A DNA stretch of 64,000 nucleotides, taken from assembly GCA_903918755.1 (NCBI GenBank), contig CAIXFN010000014.1, positions 62,001 through 126,000 on the forward strand. Direction: 5' to 3'. This stretch comes from an uncultured Pedosphaera sp. (GTDB lineage: Bacteria; Verrucomicrobiota; Verrucomicrobiia; Limisphaerales; Pedosphaeraceae). Of the stretch, positions 8,724 to 17,024 are shown piece by piece. A program made the translations under genes and the position numbers. The notes beneath the pieces are model-generated. The model ran no database searches and was not told the DNA's origin. It worked only from the letters and a program-made list of their open reading frames with translations. Every line of letters starts with the position of its first letter. The stretch's first letter is position 1.

Positions 8724-9680
8724 ATGAACTGTCGGATCGCCAAACTCCTCGTGTTTCTGCTGGGGTGGTGGTCGGCGGGACCGGCGCTGGCCCAGCAACA
8801 GCCGCCCCCCGTGAAGGATGATCCACTCGCGGCGCTGCAGAGTTGGATGCAGGAGAACCTGGATGACAGCGTGCTGCAGGCCTTGCAGCAGGTGGACCAG
8901 GAGCGGGTCCGGCAATTCTTTACCCTTTTGCAGCAGCGCTTCGCGGACACCAACATCTACGAACTGGGTTCCATCAAGGAAGCGGCCGATCGGGCCCTGC
9001 CGGTGCTTCTGCAATTTGAAGAAACCCGCCCGTACGGGGAATGGCTCCAAACGCACCTGGACTATTTGGAGGCCGCGCGGGAAATGCAGCAGGAGATGAA
9101 ATCGATCCCGCCGGTGAAGCCCGGCCTGCCACCCGCGCCGCTGCTCCGGCCCACACCGCAGGTGCAAAAGAAGGTCTGGACCCGCACATTGTCCGCCCGG
9201 CCGATGCCGCCGCTGGCCCAGCGGTATGTGCCGCAACTCAAGCAGATTTTTGTGGAGGAAAAACTGCCCCCCGAATTGGTGTGGGTGGCGGAAGTGGAAT
9301 CGGCCTTCAATCCGGGGGCGCGGAGTCCGGTGGGGGCGGCGGGGATGTTTCAATTGATGCCGGCAACGGCCAAGTCCCTAAACTTGTCATCATGGCCGAG
9401 TGACGAGCGGCTGGAACCGGACAAGAATGCCCGGGCGGCGGCGAAATATTTGCGGCAATTGCACGGCCATTACCACGATTGGCCACTGGCACTGGCGGCC
9501 TACAACGCCGGGGAAGGCCGGGTGGATAACCTGCTGCGCAAGCAGAAGGCGCACAGTTTCGACGGGATTGCGAGCCGGCTGCCGGCGGAGACGCAAATGT
9601 ATGTACCCAAGATTGATGCCACGATGCGGAAGCGCGAGGGGCATGGCTTGGCGGAACTGATCATGCCAGCGGCCCGTTGA
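8724..9680 (+). CDS. lytic transglycosylase, SLT/GH23 domain
   Basis: 318 residues. Signal peptide (residues 1-23, ending ALAQ), then a helical Gln/Glu-rich region (about 30-130), a Pro-rich linker, and a C-terminal SLT domain from about residue 160. The catalytic Glu is E192 in WVAEVESAFNPGARS, followed by GAAGMFQLMPATA and LALAAYNAGEGRV, the diagnostic GH23 motifs. It cleaves peptidoglycan to 1,6-anhydromuramyl products in the periplasm. No LysM repeats are present, unlike MltD. It starts 41 bp after yebC, so read-through is likely. Confidence 0.9.
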   Translation: MNCRIAKLLVFLLGWWSAGPALAQQQPPPVKDDPLAALQSWMQENLDDSVLQALQQVDQERVRQFFTLLQQRFADTNIYELGSIKEAADRALPVLLQFEETRPYGEWLQTHLDYLEAAREMQQEMKSIPPVKPGLPPAPLLRPTPQVQKKVWTRTLSARPMPPLAQRYVPQLKQIFVEEKLPPELVWVAEVESAFNPGARSPVGAAGMFQLMPATAKSLNLSSWPSDERLEPDKNARAAAKYLRQLHGHYHDWPLALAAYNAGEGRVDNLLRKQKAHSFDGIASRLPAETQMYVPKIDATMRKREGHGLAELIMPAAR

Positions 9681-9705
9681 GCGAGCCGAACACCGATTTG
9701 GGGCC

Positions 9706-9733
9706 TTGACCGCGAATTTCTTTTCACTATTCT
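9706..9733 (+). promoter_or_regulatory. sigma-70 type promoter
   Basis: TTGACC at 9706-9711 and TATTCT at 9728-9733 are separated by 16 bp, and the start codon of the Gfo/Idh/MocA gene follows 37 bp later. The position and both hexamers fit a housekeeping promoter. Confidence 0.45.
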
Positions 9734-9770
9734 TCGTCCAACACTGGGCAACCAAAACGAGTACCATTTT

Positions 9771-11150
9771 ATGCTTAAGCCAAACAGCACTCCGAATTCC
9801 GGTTCCGGCAATCGCCGGGAGTTCATCAAAAAAGCTTCCACCGCCGCGGCGGTTGTCGCCACGGCCAACCTTTTCAAGACGCCGGTTTACGGTCAAAATC
9901 AGGCGCCCTCGCCGGGCCGGGTGATCGGGGCCAATGACCGGATCGTGGTGGGTTTCATCGGGGTGGGCAAGCAGGGCATGGCCCATGTGAACAGCCAGAA
10001 GGAAAACGCCGCGGACAACAATATCGCGATGGCGGCGGTTTGCGACCTCTCGAAGTATCGCGTGGCGGAAGCGCAAAAGACCATCGGCGGGGACTGCAAG
10101 GGTTACGATGATCACCGGAAGTTGCTGGAAAACAAGGACATCGACGCGGTCACGATCGCCACGGTGGACCATTGGCATGCCGGTTGCGGTATCGACGCGG
10201 TGAACGCCGGGAAGCACGTGTACGGCGAGAAGCCGATGACCCGTTATTTGGGCGAAGCCTTCGCCTATGCGGAAGCGGTGAAGAACAACAAACGGATTTT
10301 CCAGATCGGCGCCCAGATTTGCTCAGACGCGAGCTGGCAGAAGGCGGCGGAACTCATCAAGGCGGGAAAAATCGGGCCGGTGATTCTGGCGCAGGACAGC
10401 TATCCCCGCAATGCGCCCAAGGGCGAGTGGAATTACGACATCGAAAAATGGGCCACGGCGGACGATGTGAATTGGGATATGTGGCAAAAGCCCGTCCACC
10501 ACAAGACCGCGTTCGACAAGGATGCCTATTTCCGTTGGCGCAAGTATTACCCGTACTGCGCAGGCACGCTGGGCGACCTCGTGCCGCACCGTCTGCATCC
10601 GCTGATGCTGGCGACGGGCATGCCGGAATTCCCGACACGCGTCGTGGCGCTGGGTAACAACCCCATTCACACGGACAAATTGACGCCCGGAACGCCCGAG
10701 CGCGATGTGCCGGAACAAATCGAGATCATCGCGGAATTCCCGAGCGGCCTGCACATCCTGGTGACGACGAGCACGATCAATTGGAATGGTCTGCCCTCGG
10801 TCATTCGCGGCCACAAAGCCGTGCTTGAAATGGGTGTGGACAGCGTGGATTTGAAACCCCAGAAAGAGTTTTCCGAAGACATTGATCCGGAGAGCTACAC
10901 GCATCTCGTGCCGAGCGGCCAGAAGATTCCCGAGATGGAGAAGAACTGGTTTAGTTGCATCCGTTCGGGTCAGCAGCCCTACGGCAACATCGAACTCGCG
11001 GTGCGCGTGCAAACGGTTATCGCGCTGGCGGAAATGTCCCAACGCCTGAACATCATGTGCTTGTTCGACGAGAAGACGAAGAAGATCACCACGGGCGATG
11101 GCAAAGTCATCGAACCCCTGACCTACGGCAGCATGGGCGAAAAGTCCTGA
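9771..11150 (+). CDS. Tat-exported Gfo/Idh/MocA family oxidoreductase
   Basis: 459 residues. The N-terminus carries a twin-arginine signal (NRREFIKKASTAAAVVATA, residues about 14-34). A Rossmann fold follows, with a slightly altered nucleotide loop (VGFIGVGKQGMAHV), then YDDHRKLLENKDIDAVTIATVDHWHA and the conserved GKHVYGEKPMTR motif whose Lys-Pro pair positions the nicotinamide. The C-terminal half is the substrate-binding beta-sheet domain. Tat-exported members are very common in Verrucomicrobia and Planctomycetes and are thought to act on sugars or inositols in the periplasm with a pre-bound cofactor. The substrate is unknown. Confidence 0.88.
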   Translation: MLKPNSTPNSGSGNRREFIKKASTAAAVVATANLFKTPVYGQNQAPSPGRVIGANDRIVVGFIGVGKQGMAHVNSQKENAADNNIAMAAVCDLSKYRVAEAQKTIGGDCKGYDDHRKLLENKDIDAVTIATVDHWHAGCGIDAVNAGKHVYGEKPMTRYLGEAFAYAEAVKNNKRIFQIGAQICSDASWQKAAELIKAGKIGPVILAQDSYPRNAPKGEWNYDIEKWATADDVNWDMWQKPVHHKTAFDKDAYFRWRKYYPYCAGTLGDLVPHRLHPLMLATGMPEFPTRVVALGNNPIHTDKLTPGTPERDVPEQIEIIAEFPSGLHILVTTSTINWNGLPSVIRGHKAVLEMGVDSVDLKPQKEFSEDIDPESYTHLVPSGQKIPEMEKNWFSCIRSGQQPYGNIELAVRVQTVIALAEMSQRLNIMCLFDEKTKKITTGDGKVIEPLTYGSMGEKS

Positions 11151-11170
11151 GCCGGGTCCGCCGGTAAAGC

Positions 11171-11213
11171 ACGGATTTCGTGGCCCAAGTGGCCGCGAAA
11201 TCCGTTTTGCTTT
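11171..11213 (+). terminator. Rho-independent terminator
   Basis: A 15-bp stem (11171-11185 with 11191-11205, one T-G wobble) closes a 5-nt loop CAAGT, and the downstream arm runs into TTTT at 11205-11208 and then GCTTT. It lies 20 bp after the stop of the Gfo/Idh/MocA gene. Confidence 0.8.
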
Positions 11214-11253
11214 CCCGGGACCGCGCGCCGGACGTAGCCGCCCCCTCCACTGC

Positions 11254-12219
11254 ATGCACATGGTTGCGTTAGCTTGCGAAGCGATGGCCACGCGCTTTGA
11301 AATCGTGCTGCATGGCGAAGATGCCACGCATTTGCGGGCCGCGGGGGAGGAAGCGCTGGAGGAGATCGTCCGGCTGGAGGCCCGCTTGAGCCTGTACCAG
11401 CCGGCCAGCGAAATTGCGCGGGTGAACGCCCGGGCGGCGGATGCGCCAGTGCGCGTGAGCCCGGCCGTGTTTCAGTTGTTAACCGACGCGCAACGATTGA
11501 GCCGGGAGACCGGGGGGGCATTTGACATCACGGTGGCGCCGCTTGTGCGGTGCTGGGGGTTCATGGGGGGAACCGGCCGGATGCCCAGCCCGGAAGCGGT
11601 GGCCGAAGCGCGGGACAAGGTGGGGATGGAGCATTTGGAATTATGCGCCGAGGACCTGACCGTGCGTTTTGCCCGGGCGGGAATGATGATTGATCTGGGC
11701 GCGATCGGCAAAGGTTACGCTTTGGGCTGTGCGGCGGAATTGTTGCGGGAGGCGGGGATCACCAGCGCGTTGCTGCATGGGGGCACCAGTTCGATTTACG
11801 CCATCGGGGGGCCACCGGGGCAGGCGGATTGGCGGATTGCGGTGGAATATCCGGGGGCGGACAAAGTGGCGAAAAAGGAGTTGCTGGCGACCGTCGGGAT
11901 CCGGGATGAAGCTTTGTCCGTCTCCGCGATTTGGGGGCGGGCATTTGAAGCCGAGGGCCGACTGCTGGGCCATGTCTTGGATCCGCGCACCGGGAATCCG
12001 GTGACGGGGGCGCTGCTGGCGGCGGTGGTTTTGCCGTCGGCCATGGAGACGGACGCCCTCTCGACGGGGATGCTGGTGCTCGGGGAAGCGGCGCAGGACC
12101 GGTTGGGAACAAGCCGCCCGGGCAGCCGAAGTTTGCTGCTCCAGACCGAGGGGGAAGATCGCCGCTTCCGGGTCAGCAGCCGGGGAATCCCCATCCAGGC
12201 GCGCCAAAATGCGGTTTGA
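11254..12219 (+). CDS. apbE: FAD:protein FMN transferase, ApbE family
   Basis: 321 residues, no signal peptide or lipobox. ApbE motifs are present: MATRFEIVLHG near the N-terminus, GGAFDITVAPLV at about residue 87, the DLGAIGKGYALG nucleotide/Mg motif at about residue 148, LLHGGTSSIYAIG, and the C-terminal ETDALSTGMLVLG motif whose Asp and Thr/Ser coordinate Mg2+. The enzyme attaches FMN to a Thr/Ser of target flavoproteins such as NqrB/NqrC or RnfG/D. No target flavoprotein is encoded nearby. The lack of an export signal is unusual for the family and suggests cytoplasmic action or a missed upstream start. Confidence 0.88.
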   Translation: MHMVALACEAMATRFEIVLHGEDATHLRAAGEEALEEIVRLEARLSLYQPASEIARVNARAADAPVRVSPAVFQLLTDAQRLSRETGGAFDITVAPLVRCWGFMGGTGRMPSPEAVAEARDKVGMEHLELCAEDLTVRFARAGMMIDLGAIGKGYALGCAAELLREAGITSALLHGGTSSIYAIGGPPGQADWRIAVEYPGADKVAKKELLATVGIRDEALSVSAIWGRAFEAEGRLLGHVLDPRTGNPVTGALLAAVVLPSAMETDALSTGMLVLGEAAQDRLGTSRPGSRSLLLQTEGEDRRFRVSSRGIPIQARQNAV

Positions 12220-12250
12220 AAACCGGTCTGATTATGGTTAAGGTGACGGC

Positions 12251-13156
12251 ATGCTAGAGGATCGAGACTATATGCGCCAGCGTCCCTCGTATGAGGTGCC
12301 CTGGTCTGTGACCCTGGTCCTGATCATTCTCAACGTATTGGTATTTATCGTGGAAAACGCGATCAGCCCGTACGGCTGGACTCCTTTTTATTCCCACCTG
12401 GAGTTGTCGGCGCCGGATCTGCTGCACGGGCATCTCTGGCAACTGCTGACCTTCCAGTTTTTACACGCCCCGCTGCACGATGGGGGAATTTTCCACCTGG
12501 TGGGGAATTGCTTCACTATTTATGTTTTCGGCCACGCGGTGGAAGAAGTCTTCGGCAAATGGAGCTTCCTCCGGTTGTACCTGGCGAGCGGAGTGGTGGG
12601 CGGTCTGGTGCAAGTGGCGGCCGCCCTCGTCTGGCCGCACTATTTTGGCGGGCCGGTGGTGGGGGCTTCGGCGGGGGCATTTGGGCTGGTGGCCGCCTTC
12701 GCAATGCGTTTTCCCGACCAGCTCTTGAAGCTGTTCCTCCTGCCGGTGGAGTTGCGGGCCAAGACTTTGCTTTGGGTAAGTATCGGGTTGAGCGCCTTGG
12801 GCATCGCGTTGCCGGAATCACTGGGCGGCCGGGTGGCTCATTGGGCGCACCTCGGGGGTATTTTCACAGGGATTATTTATGTTCGTTATCTGGCCGATGG
12901 GGCCCGACTACCGGCGACCTGGCGTCCGTTTCGGAAAGCGACCCGGCCGCGGGAATTGGTGAGCGCCCGATTGCGTCCCGCGGCGAACTGGCAACCGCCC
13001 AAACCGGCACCGCCAGCGGACCTGCCGCCGGCAGAGTTTATCAGCCGGGAAGTGGACCCGATCCTCGACAAGATTTCGGCGCATGGCATTCAGAGCCTGA
13101 CGGAACGGGAGCGGCAGATTTTGGAAGCCGCGCGAGCGAAGATTGCGCGACGGTGA
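12251..13156 (+). CDS. rhomboid family intramembrane serine protease
   Basis: 301 residues. Six membrane segments lie between residues about 18 and 215. The catalytic Ser is S140 in GASAG on the fourth segment, and its partner His is H200 in AHLGG on the sixth. The conserved HLVGNCFTIYVFG segment (about 82-94) supplies the oxyanion His/Asn. A cytoplasmic Pro-rich C-terminal tail (about 215-301) ends in a short helical motif ILDKISAHGIQSLTERERQ, as often seen in verrucomicrobial rhomboids. It cleaves membrane-protein substrates within the bilayer; targets are unknown. Confidence 0.9.
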   Translation: MLEDRDYMRQRPSYEVPWSVTLVLIILNVLVFIVENAISPYGWTPFYSHLELSAPDLLHGHLWQLLTFQFLHAPLHDGGIFHLVGNCFTIYVFGHAVEEVFGKWSFLRLYLASGVVGGLVQVAAALVWPHYFGGPVVGASAGAFGLVAAFAMRFPDQLLKLFLLPVELRAKTLLWVSIGLSALGIALPESLGGRVAHWAHLGGIFTGIIYVRYLADGARLPATWRPFRKATRPRELVSARLRPAANWQPPKPAPPADLPPAEFISREVDPILDKISAHGIQSLTERERQILEAARAKIARR

Positions 13157-13232
13157 GTCGGGCAATCGCGAGGGAGCGATGCGACATACCGCTTCCAAAA
13201 CGGCAGGATTTGCGGTAGGCTCAGCGCACCAT

Positions 13233-14018
13233 ATGAAGCCAGCCCTACCAGAATCCGGTTCCTTTCCTCGTCGAAATTTCCTGCAGACCGCCGCGTTCAC
13301 GGCGGGTTGGTTCGCGGCCACCGGTGGGCCGGGGGCAAGCGCCGCCGCGGAAGATAAGGCAACCGCGGGGCGCGGTCGGATCGGCAAGAATGACCGGATT
13401 TTATTTCAAGGGGACTCCATCACGGATGCGGGGCGCAGCCGATCAAAGGCCGATTTGGCGAATGACCAGGCGGCGTTGGGGAGTGGTTATGCGTGGCTGG
13501 CGGGGGCCGGCTTGCTGGTCGGGAAGCCGGAGGATGGGCTGACGGTTTTCAATCGGGGGGTAAGTGGCAACAAGGTTTACCAACTAGCCGAGCGATGGGA
13601 TGTCGATTGTCTGCAACTCAAGCCCGACGTGCTGAGCATCCTGATCGGGGTGAATGACATCTGGCACAAACTAAATGGCAATTACGACGGCACCGTGGAG
13701 AAATATGAAAAAGACTACCGGGCACTGTTGGAGCGGACCCGGCATGAGTTGCCCGGAGTCCGGTTGGTGATTTGCGAGCCGTTTGTGCTGCGCTGCGGGG
13801 CGGTCAATGAAAAGTGGTTTCCGGAGTTCGATACCTACCGGGCGGCGGCGAAGCGGGTGGCAACCTCATTCGAGGCCGTCTTTGTGCCGTTCCAGACGAT
13901 GTTTGATGAGGCGGTCAAATACGCACCGCCCGCGCATTGGGCGGGCGATGGAGTGCATCCGAGCGCGGCTGGCGCGGCGCTCATGGCGCAGACCTGGCTG
14001 AAGCTGGCCGGCGCCTAA
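13233..14018 (+). CDS. Tat-exported SGNH/GDSL hydrolase
   Basis: I start at the ATG at 13233, which gives a twin-arginine signal (FPRRNFLQTAAFTAGW) at the usual distance from the N-terminus; the frame is open further upstream and overlaps the rhomboid gene. About 261 residues. SGNH blocks are visible: GDSITDAGR (block I, nucleophile Ser), the Gly/Asn of GVSGNK (block II), GVNDIW (block III) and WAGDGVHPSAAG (block V, Asp-x-x-His). Such proteins are carbohydrate esterases or lipases acting outside the cytoplasm, most likely removing acetyl groups from polysaccharide. Confidence 0.85.
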   Translation: MKPALPESGSFPRRNFLQTAAFTAGWFAATGGPGASAAAEDKATAGRGRIGKNDRILFQGDSITDAGRSRSKADLANDQAALGSGYAWLAGAGLLVGKPEDGLTVFNRGVSGNKVYQLAERWDVDCLQLKPDVLSILIGVNDIWHKLNGNYDGTVEKYEKDYRALLERTRHELPGVRLVICEPFVLRCGAVNEKWFPEFDTYRAAAKRVATSFEAVFVPFQTMFDEAVKYAPPAHWAGDGVHPSAAGAALMAQTWLKLAGA

Positions 14019-14031
14019 GCCGGACGGAGGG

Positions 14032-14454
14032 TCAACGTTTACCCCGGGCGCGATTGCCGTTCGCCGAGGACTTGGGGCCGCGTTTGCCCGGACCCTGATG
14101 GGAACGGTGTTGCGGGCGGCGTTGCGGGCGGCGCTCCGCCGGTTTGGGTTCCGCGGTGCTGCGGTCCATTTCAAATCCCTGGCCAATCAACCCGGTGGGA
14201 CGCTCCTCAATGGGGCGGGCCATATTGACCGCGAGATGGCGGCCTTCAAAAGAATGGCTTTGCAACGCTTTCAAAGCGGTTTGAGCCAACTCCGGAGTGG
14301 CCATTGTGACGAAAGCCCGGCCGCGGGGACGACCGGTAGCGGGGTCCAGCACCATTTTGATTTCCGTTACTGAACCGCTACGGGAAAAAAGTTCCCGGAT
14401 CGTACTCTCCGTGGCAGTCACGGGGAGATTTTCCACATATAATCTATTGTTCAT
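14032..14454 (-). CDS. RRM-type RNA-binding protein
   Basis: 140 residues from the ATG complementary to 14452-14454 (MNNRLYVENLP). The first 80 residues form one RNA-recognition motif with RNP2 (LYVENL) and RNP1 (RGRAFVTM), followed by an Arg/Pro/His-rich basic tail of about 45 residues (PQRRPQHRSHQ and similar). Single-RRM proteins of this size occur widely in bacteria and in cyanobacteria some are cold-induced. It converges with the SGNH gene, with 13 bp between stops. Confidence 0.88.
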   Translation of the reverse strand: MNNRLYVENLPVTATESTIRELFSRSGSVTEIKMVLDPATGRPRGRAFVTMATPELAQTALKALQSHSFEGRHLAVNMARPIEERPTGLIGQGFEMDRSTAEPKPAERRPQRRPQHRSHQGPGKRGPKSSANGNRARGKR

Positions 14455-14694
14455 TAATTTACGAGGCCAACCCAGCGAGCCTTGAAATCGGGGGAAGCTT
14501 CTTAACTGCTGAAAAAATGGCCGATTTCTGCCGAATTGCAACCTTTATTTCGCAAGCGGCAAGGGGGTGGCGAGACGGGATGGGAAAAATCCAGCCGGAG
14601 GCAAGATTTTGCGCAAGATGGCGGCCGGGATTCCGTAAGGGTGGTGGACATGAATTAAAATGGTCCGCGAACGACCCCAAAAAAGCAAAACCCG

Positions 14695-15441
14695 ATGCAA
14701 ACGCAATGCCAGACAGACCCGATCATGGCCGCTGGAGTTCTTGGCCCGGTGCTCTTTTCCGTGCTCCCCGAAGTGCGCGGGAGCATCCCGGTGGTTTCCG
14801 CCCGACGGCGTCCGGAGGACAAATCCGGCGTTGACTCCACCCACCCGGAGGAAGGGCCGGCGGGCTGGGATGATGAACAATTGGTGGCGGCGGCCCGGCG
14901 CGAGGACACGGCCGCCTTTGAGGAACTGGTGGCGCGGTACCGGGATAAAATTTATGGTCGCGCCTTCAGCATGATGCGCAATGAAGATGAGGCGCTGGAT
15001 TTGGCCCAGGAAGCCTGGGTCAAGGCGTGGCAGCGATTGGATCAATTTCACGGGGAGTCGAGCTTTGGCACCTGGATCACGCGGATCGTGATCAATCTTT
15101 GCCTGGATCAATTGCGCCGCCGCGCCCGGCGGCGGACGGATTCGATTGACGAGATGAGCGCGGACTGGGAGCGGGTGGAAGCGCAGATGCCGGTGGTGGA
15201 AGCGAACCCCGGCGGGAACCTGGAGCGGGAGGAACTTCGCCGGCGCATCAATATCGCCCTGGGCCAACTTTCGCCGGATCACCGCACCACCCTGGTGCTG
15301 CACCAGTTCGAGGACATGAAATACCGGGAAATTGCGCAAACCATGGGCTGTTCCATTGGGACCGTGATGTCGCGGCTGTTCAACGCGCGGCGGAACCTGG
15401 CGGGATTGCTGGCGAACCTGAAGATCGAGGAATGCCGCTAA
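14695..15441 (+). CDS. ECF-family RNA polymerase sigma factor
   Basis: 248 residues; an ATG at 14725 is an alternative start. The first 60 residues are a non-conserved extension. Region 2 follows (DEQLVAAARREDTAAFEELVARY and the DLAQEAWVKAWQRL promoter-melting motif), a linker, and region 4 (LSPDHRTTLVLHQFEDMKYREIA with the helix-turn-helix SIGTVMSRLFNARRNL). No anti-sigma factor gene follows, so its control is unclear. The downstream Nudix gene starts 70 bp later. Confidence 0.9.
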   Translation: MQTQCQTDPIMAAGVLGPVLFSVLPEVRGSIPVVSARRRPEDKSGVDSTHPEEGPAGWDDEQLVAAARREDTAAFEELVARYRDKIYGRAFSMMRNEDEALDLAQEAWVKAWQRLDQFHGESSFGTWITRIVINLCLDQLRRRARRRTDSIDEMSADWERVEAQMPVVEANPGGNLEREELRRRINIALGQLSPDHRTTLVLHQFEDMKYREIAQTMGCSIGTVMSRLFNARRNLAGLLANLKIEECR

Positions 15442-15511
15442 GCGCGCCAACGGATCGCGGAGCGCAAAGAACCGGCTGGCGAAACGACCGGAGGAATGCT
15501 TTGATCAAGAG

Positions 15512-16024
15512 ATGGCGCAACGCGCGGATGAAATTTTTGATGTAGTCAACGAGCAGGATGAAGTGACCGGTTGGAATTACCGCGGTGAGGTTCACCGGCT
15601 GGGGTTGCGGCACCGCGCGGTGCATGTGTTGGTGTTCAACCAGGCCGGGGAGGTTTTTCTCCAGCAACGGTCAATGAAGAAGGACACGCACCCCGGGGCA
15701 TGGGATTCCTCCAGTTCGGGCCATCTGGATCGGGGGGAGGATTATGATACCTGCGCGGTGCGGGAAGTGGGGGAGGAAATCGGCCTGATCTTGCCGCAGC
15801 CCCCGGTGCGGCTCTTTAAAATTGCAGCCTGCGAAGCGACGGGCCAGGAATTTGTCTGGGTGTATCGGGCGGAGTCGGAAGGGCCCTTTGTGCTGCACCC
15901 GGAGGAAATCCAGGCGGGAGGTTGGTTTGCGCGGGAGGCAGTGGGTCGTTGGATGACCGAGAAGCCGGAGGATTTTGCCCCCGCCTTCCGGCTGATCTGG
16001 CACCAGCTCAATTTCCGAGAGTGA
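15512..16024 (+). CDS. Nudix hydrolase
   Basis: 170 residues. The Nudix box is complete: G70, E76, R84-E85, E88-E89, G91-L92 (GHLDRG, then REVGEEIGL). The N-terminus (EIFDVVNEQDEVTG, RGEVHR, LRHRAVHVLVFN) places it with the IPP-isomerase-like Nudix group rather than MutT. It probably hydrolyses a nucleoside diphosphate derivative. It overlaps the convergent VOC gene by 17 bp at the 3' ends. Confidence 0.88.
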   Translation: MAQRADEIFDVVNEQDEVTGWNYRGEVHRLGLRHRAVHVLVFNQAGEVFLQQRSMKKDTHPGAWDSSSSGHLDRGEDYDTCAVREVGEEIGLILPQPPVRLFKIAACEATGQEFVWVYRAESEGPFVLHPEEIQAGGWFAREAVGRWMTEKPEDFAPAFRLIWHQLNFRE

Positions 16025-16415
16025 AGGATGAGCCGGGCGGGCGTTCCACCAAATGCAGGAGATTCTGCTCCGCGTCCCGGAAGAACAGCACGCTACCGCC
16101 ACCCCCGGCGGGTTTGACGGGGTCAAGAAAGACCACGCCCCGGTCGGTCAAAGTGGCGCGGGCGGCGGCGATTGACTCCACCTGGAGGGCCAGGTGACGC
16201 CAGCCGGCCACGGAGTTCACCCCGGTTTCCGGAATGGCGGATTCACCCTGATAAATCTCCAGCAAGGGGCCGTGGGTGCCGAGCGAGATGAAGAAACCGG
16301 GCGGGGACAAGGGGTTCGCATAAACGCAGGTGGCGCCCAGCACGCGCTCGTACCATTCCTTGAGGAGGACCGGATTCCGGGCGGCGAGGCCGATATGTTC
16401 CACGGCTAATTTCAT
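16008..16415 (-). CDS. VOC (glyoxalase/bleomycin resistance) family protein
   Basis: 135 residues covering one VOC unit of two beta-alpha-beta-beta-beta modules. The motif VEHIGLAARNP at the N-terminus provides a His metal ligand, LLEIYQG in the middle a Glu, WRHLALQVES a second His, and the C-terminal NLLHLVE a last Glu. These are the usual metal-binding positions, so a metal-dependent lyase or isomerase is likely; the substrate is unknown. Confidence 0.85.
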   Translation of the reverse strand: MKLAVEHIGLAARNPVLLKEWYERVLGATCVYANPLSPPGFFISLGTHGPLLEIYQGESAIPETGVNSVAGWRHLALQVESIAAARATLTDRGVVFLDPVKPAGGGGSVLFFRDAEQNLLHLVERPPGSSFTLGN

Positions 16416-16544
16416 GCGGGAGGTTTAGGGGGAAGTCCGGCGAAATGCACGCCAATAATGCGGTCGGAAAACCGGGAGGCGGGGAAGGAGCGGGCGATCA
16501 CTGGGTGCTTGCGCCCGGCGTGAATTGCCATAATGTAACCGCCT

Positions 16545-17024
16545 ATGGATCAACTGTTGAAAGTTCTGCAGATGAACGCGCTGGAATCGCGCGAGAACAT
16601 CGCGCGCATGCTCGGCCTGCCGGCCGACGAAGTTGCCCGGCGAATTTCTGACTTTGAAGCCCGCGGGATCATCCGGGGTTACCAGGCGATTCTGAACGAA
16701 GACCAATTGAATTTGGACAAGGTGACGGCAGTCATCGAGGTGAAGGTGACGCCACAGCGGGAGGGTGGGTTTGACACGATCGCGGGGAGAATTGCGCGGT
16801 TTCCCGAAGTGAAGACGGCGTACCTGATGAGCGGCAGTTATGATCTGCTGCTCTTTGTCGAAGGGACGAACCTGCGGGAAGTGGCGGCCTTCGTGAGCGA
16901 ACGGCTTTCCTCGCTGGAAGGAGTGCTGTCCACCGCGACTCATTTTATGCTCAAGACGTACAAACGGCATGGTATTTTGATGCAACAACAAGGCTCCGAT
17001 GAACGACTCACTGTCACTCCGTAA
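16545..17024 (+). CDS. Lrp/AsnC family transcriptional regulator
   Basis: 159 residues. An N-terminal winged helix (ALESRENIARMLGLPADEVARRISDFEARGIIRGYQAIL) is followed by a ligand-binding RAM domain (AVIEVKVTPQREGGFDTIAGRI, VKTAYLMSGSYDLLLFVEG). The 3' end overlaps the aminotransferase start by 26 bp, so the two are an operon and the regulator probably senses an amino acid handled by that enzyme. Confidence 0.9.
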   Translation: MDQLLKVLQMNALESRENIARMLGLPADEVARRISDFEARGIIRGYQAILNEDQLNLDKVTAVIEVKVTPQREGGFDTIAGRIARFPEVKTAYLMSGSYDLLLFVEGTNLREVAAFVSERLSSLEGVLSTATHFMLKTYKRHGILMQQQGSDERLTVTP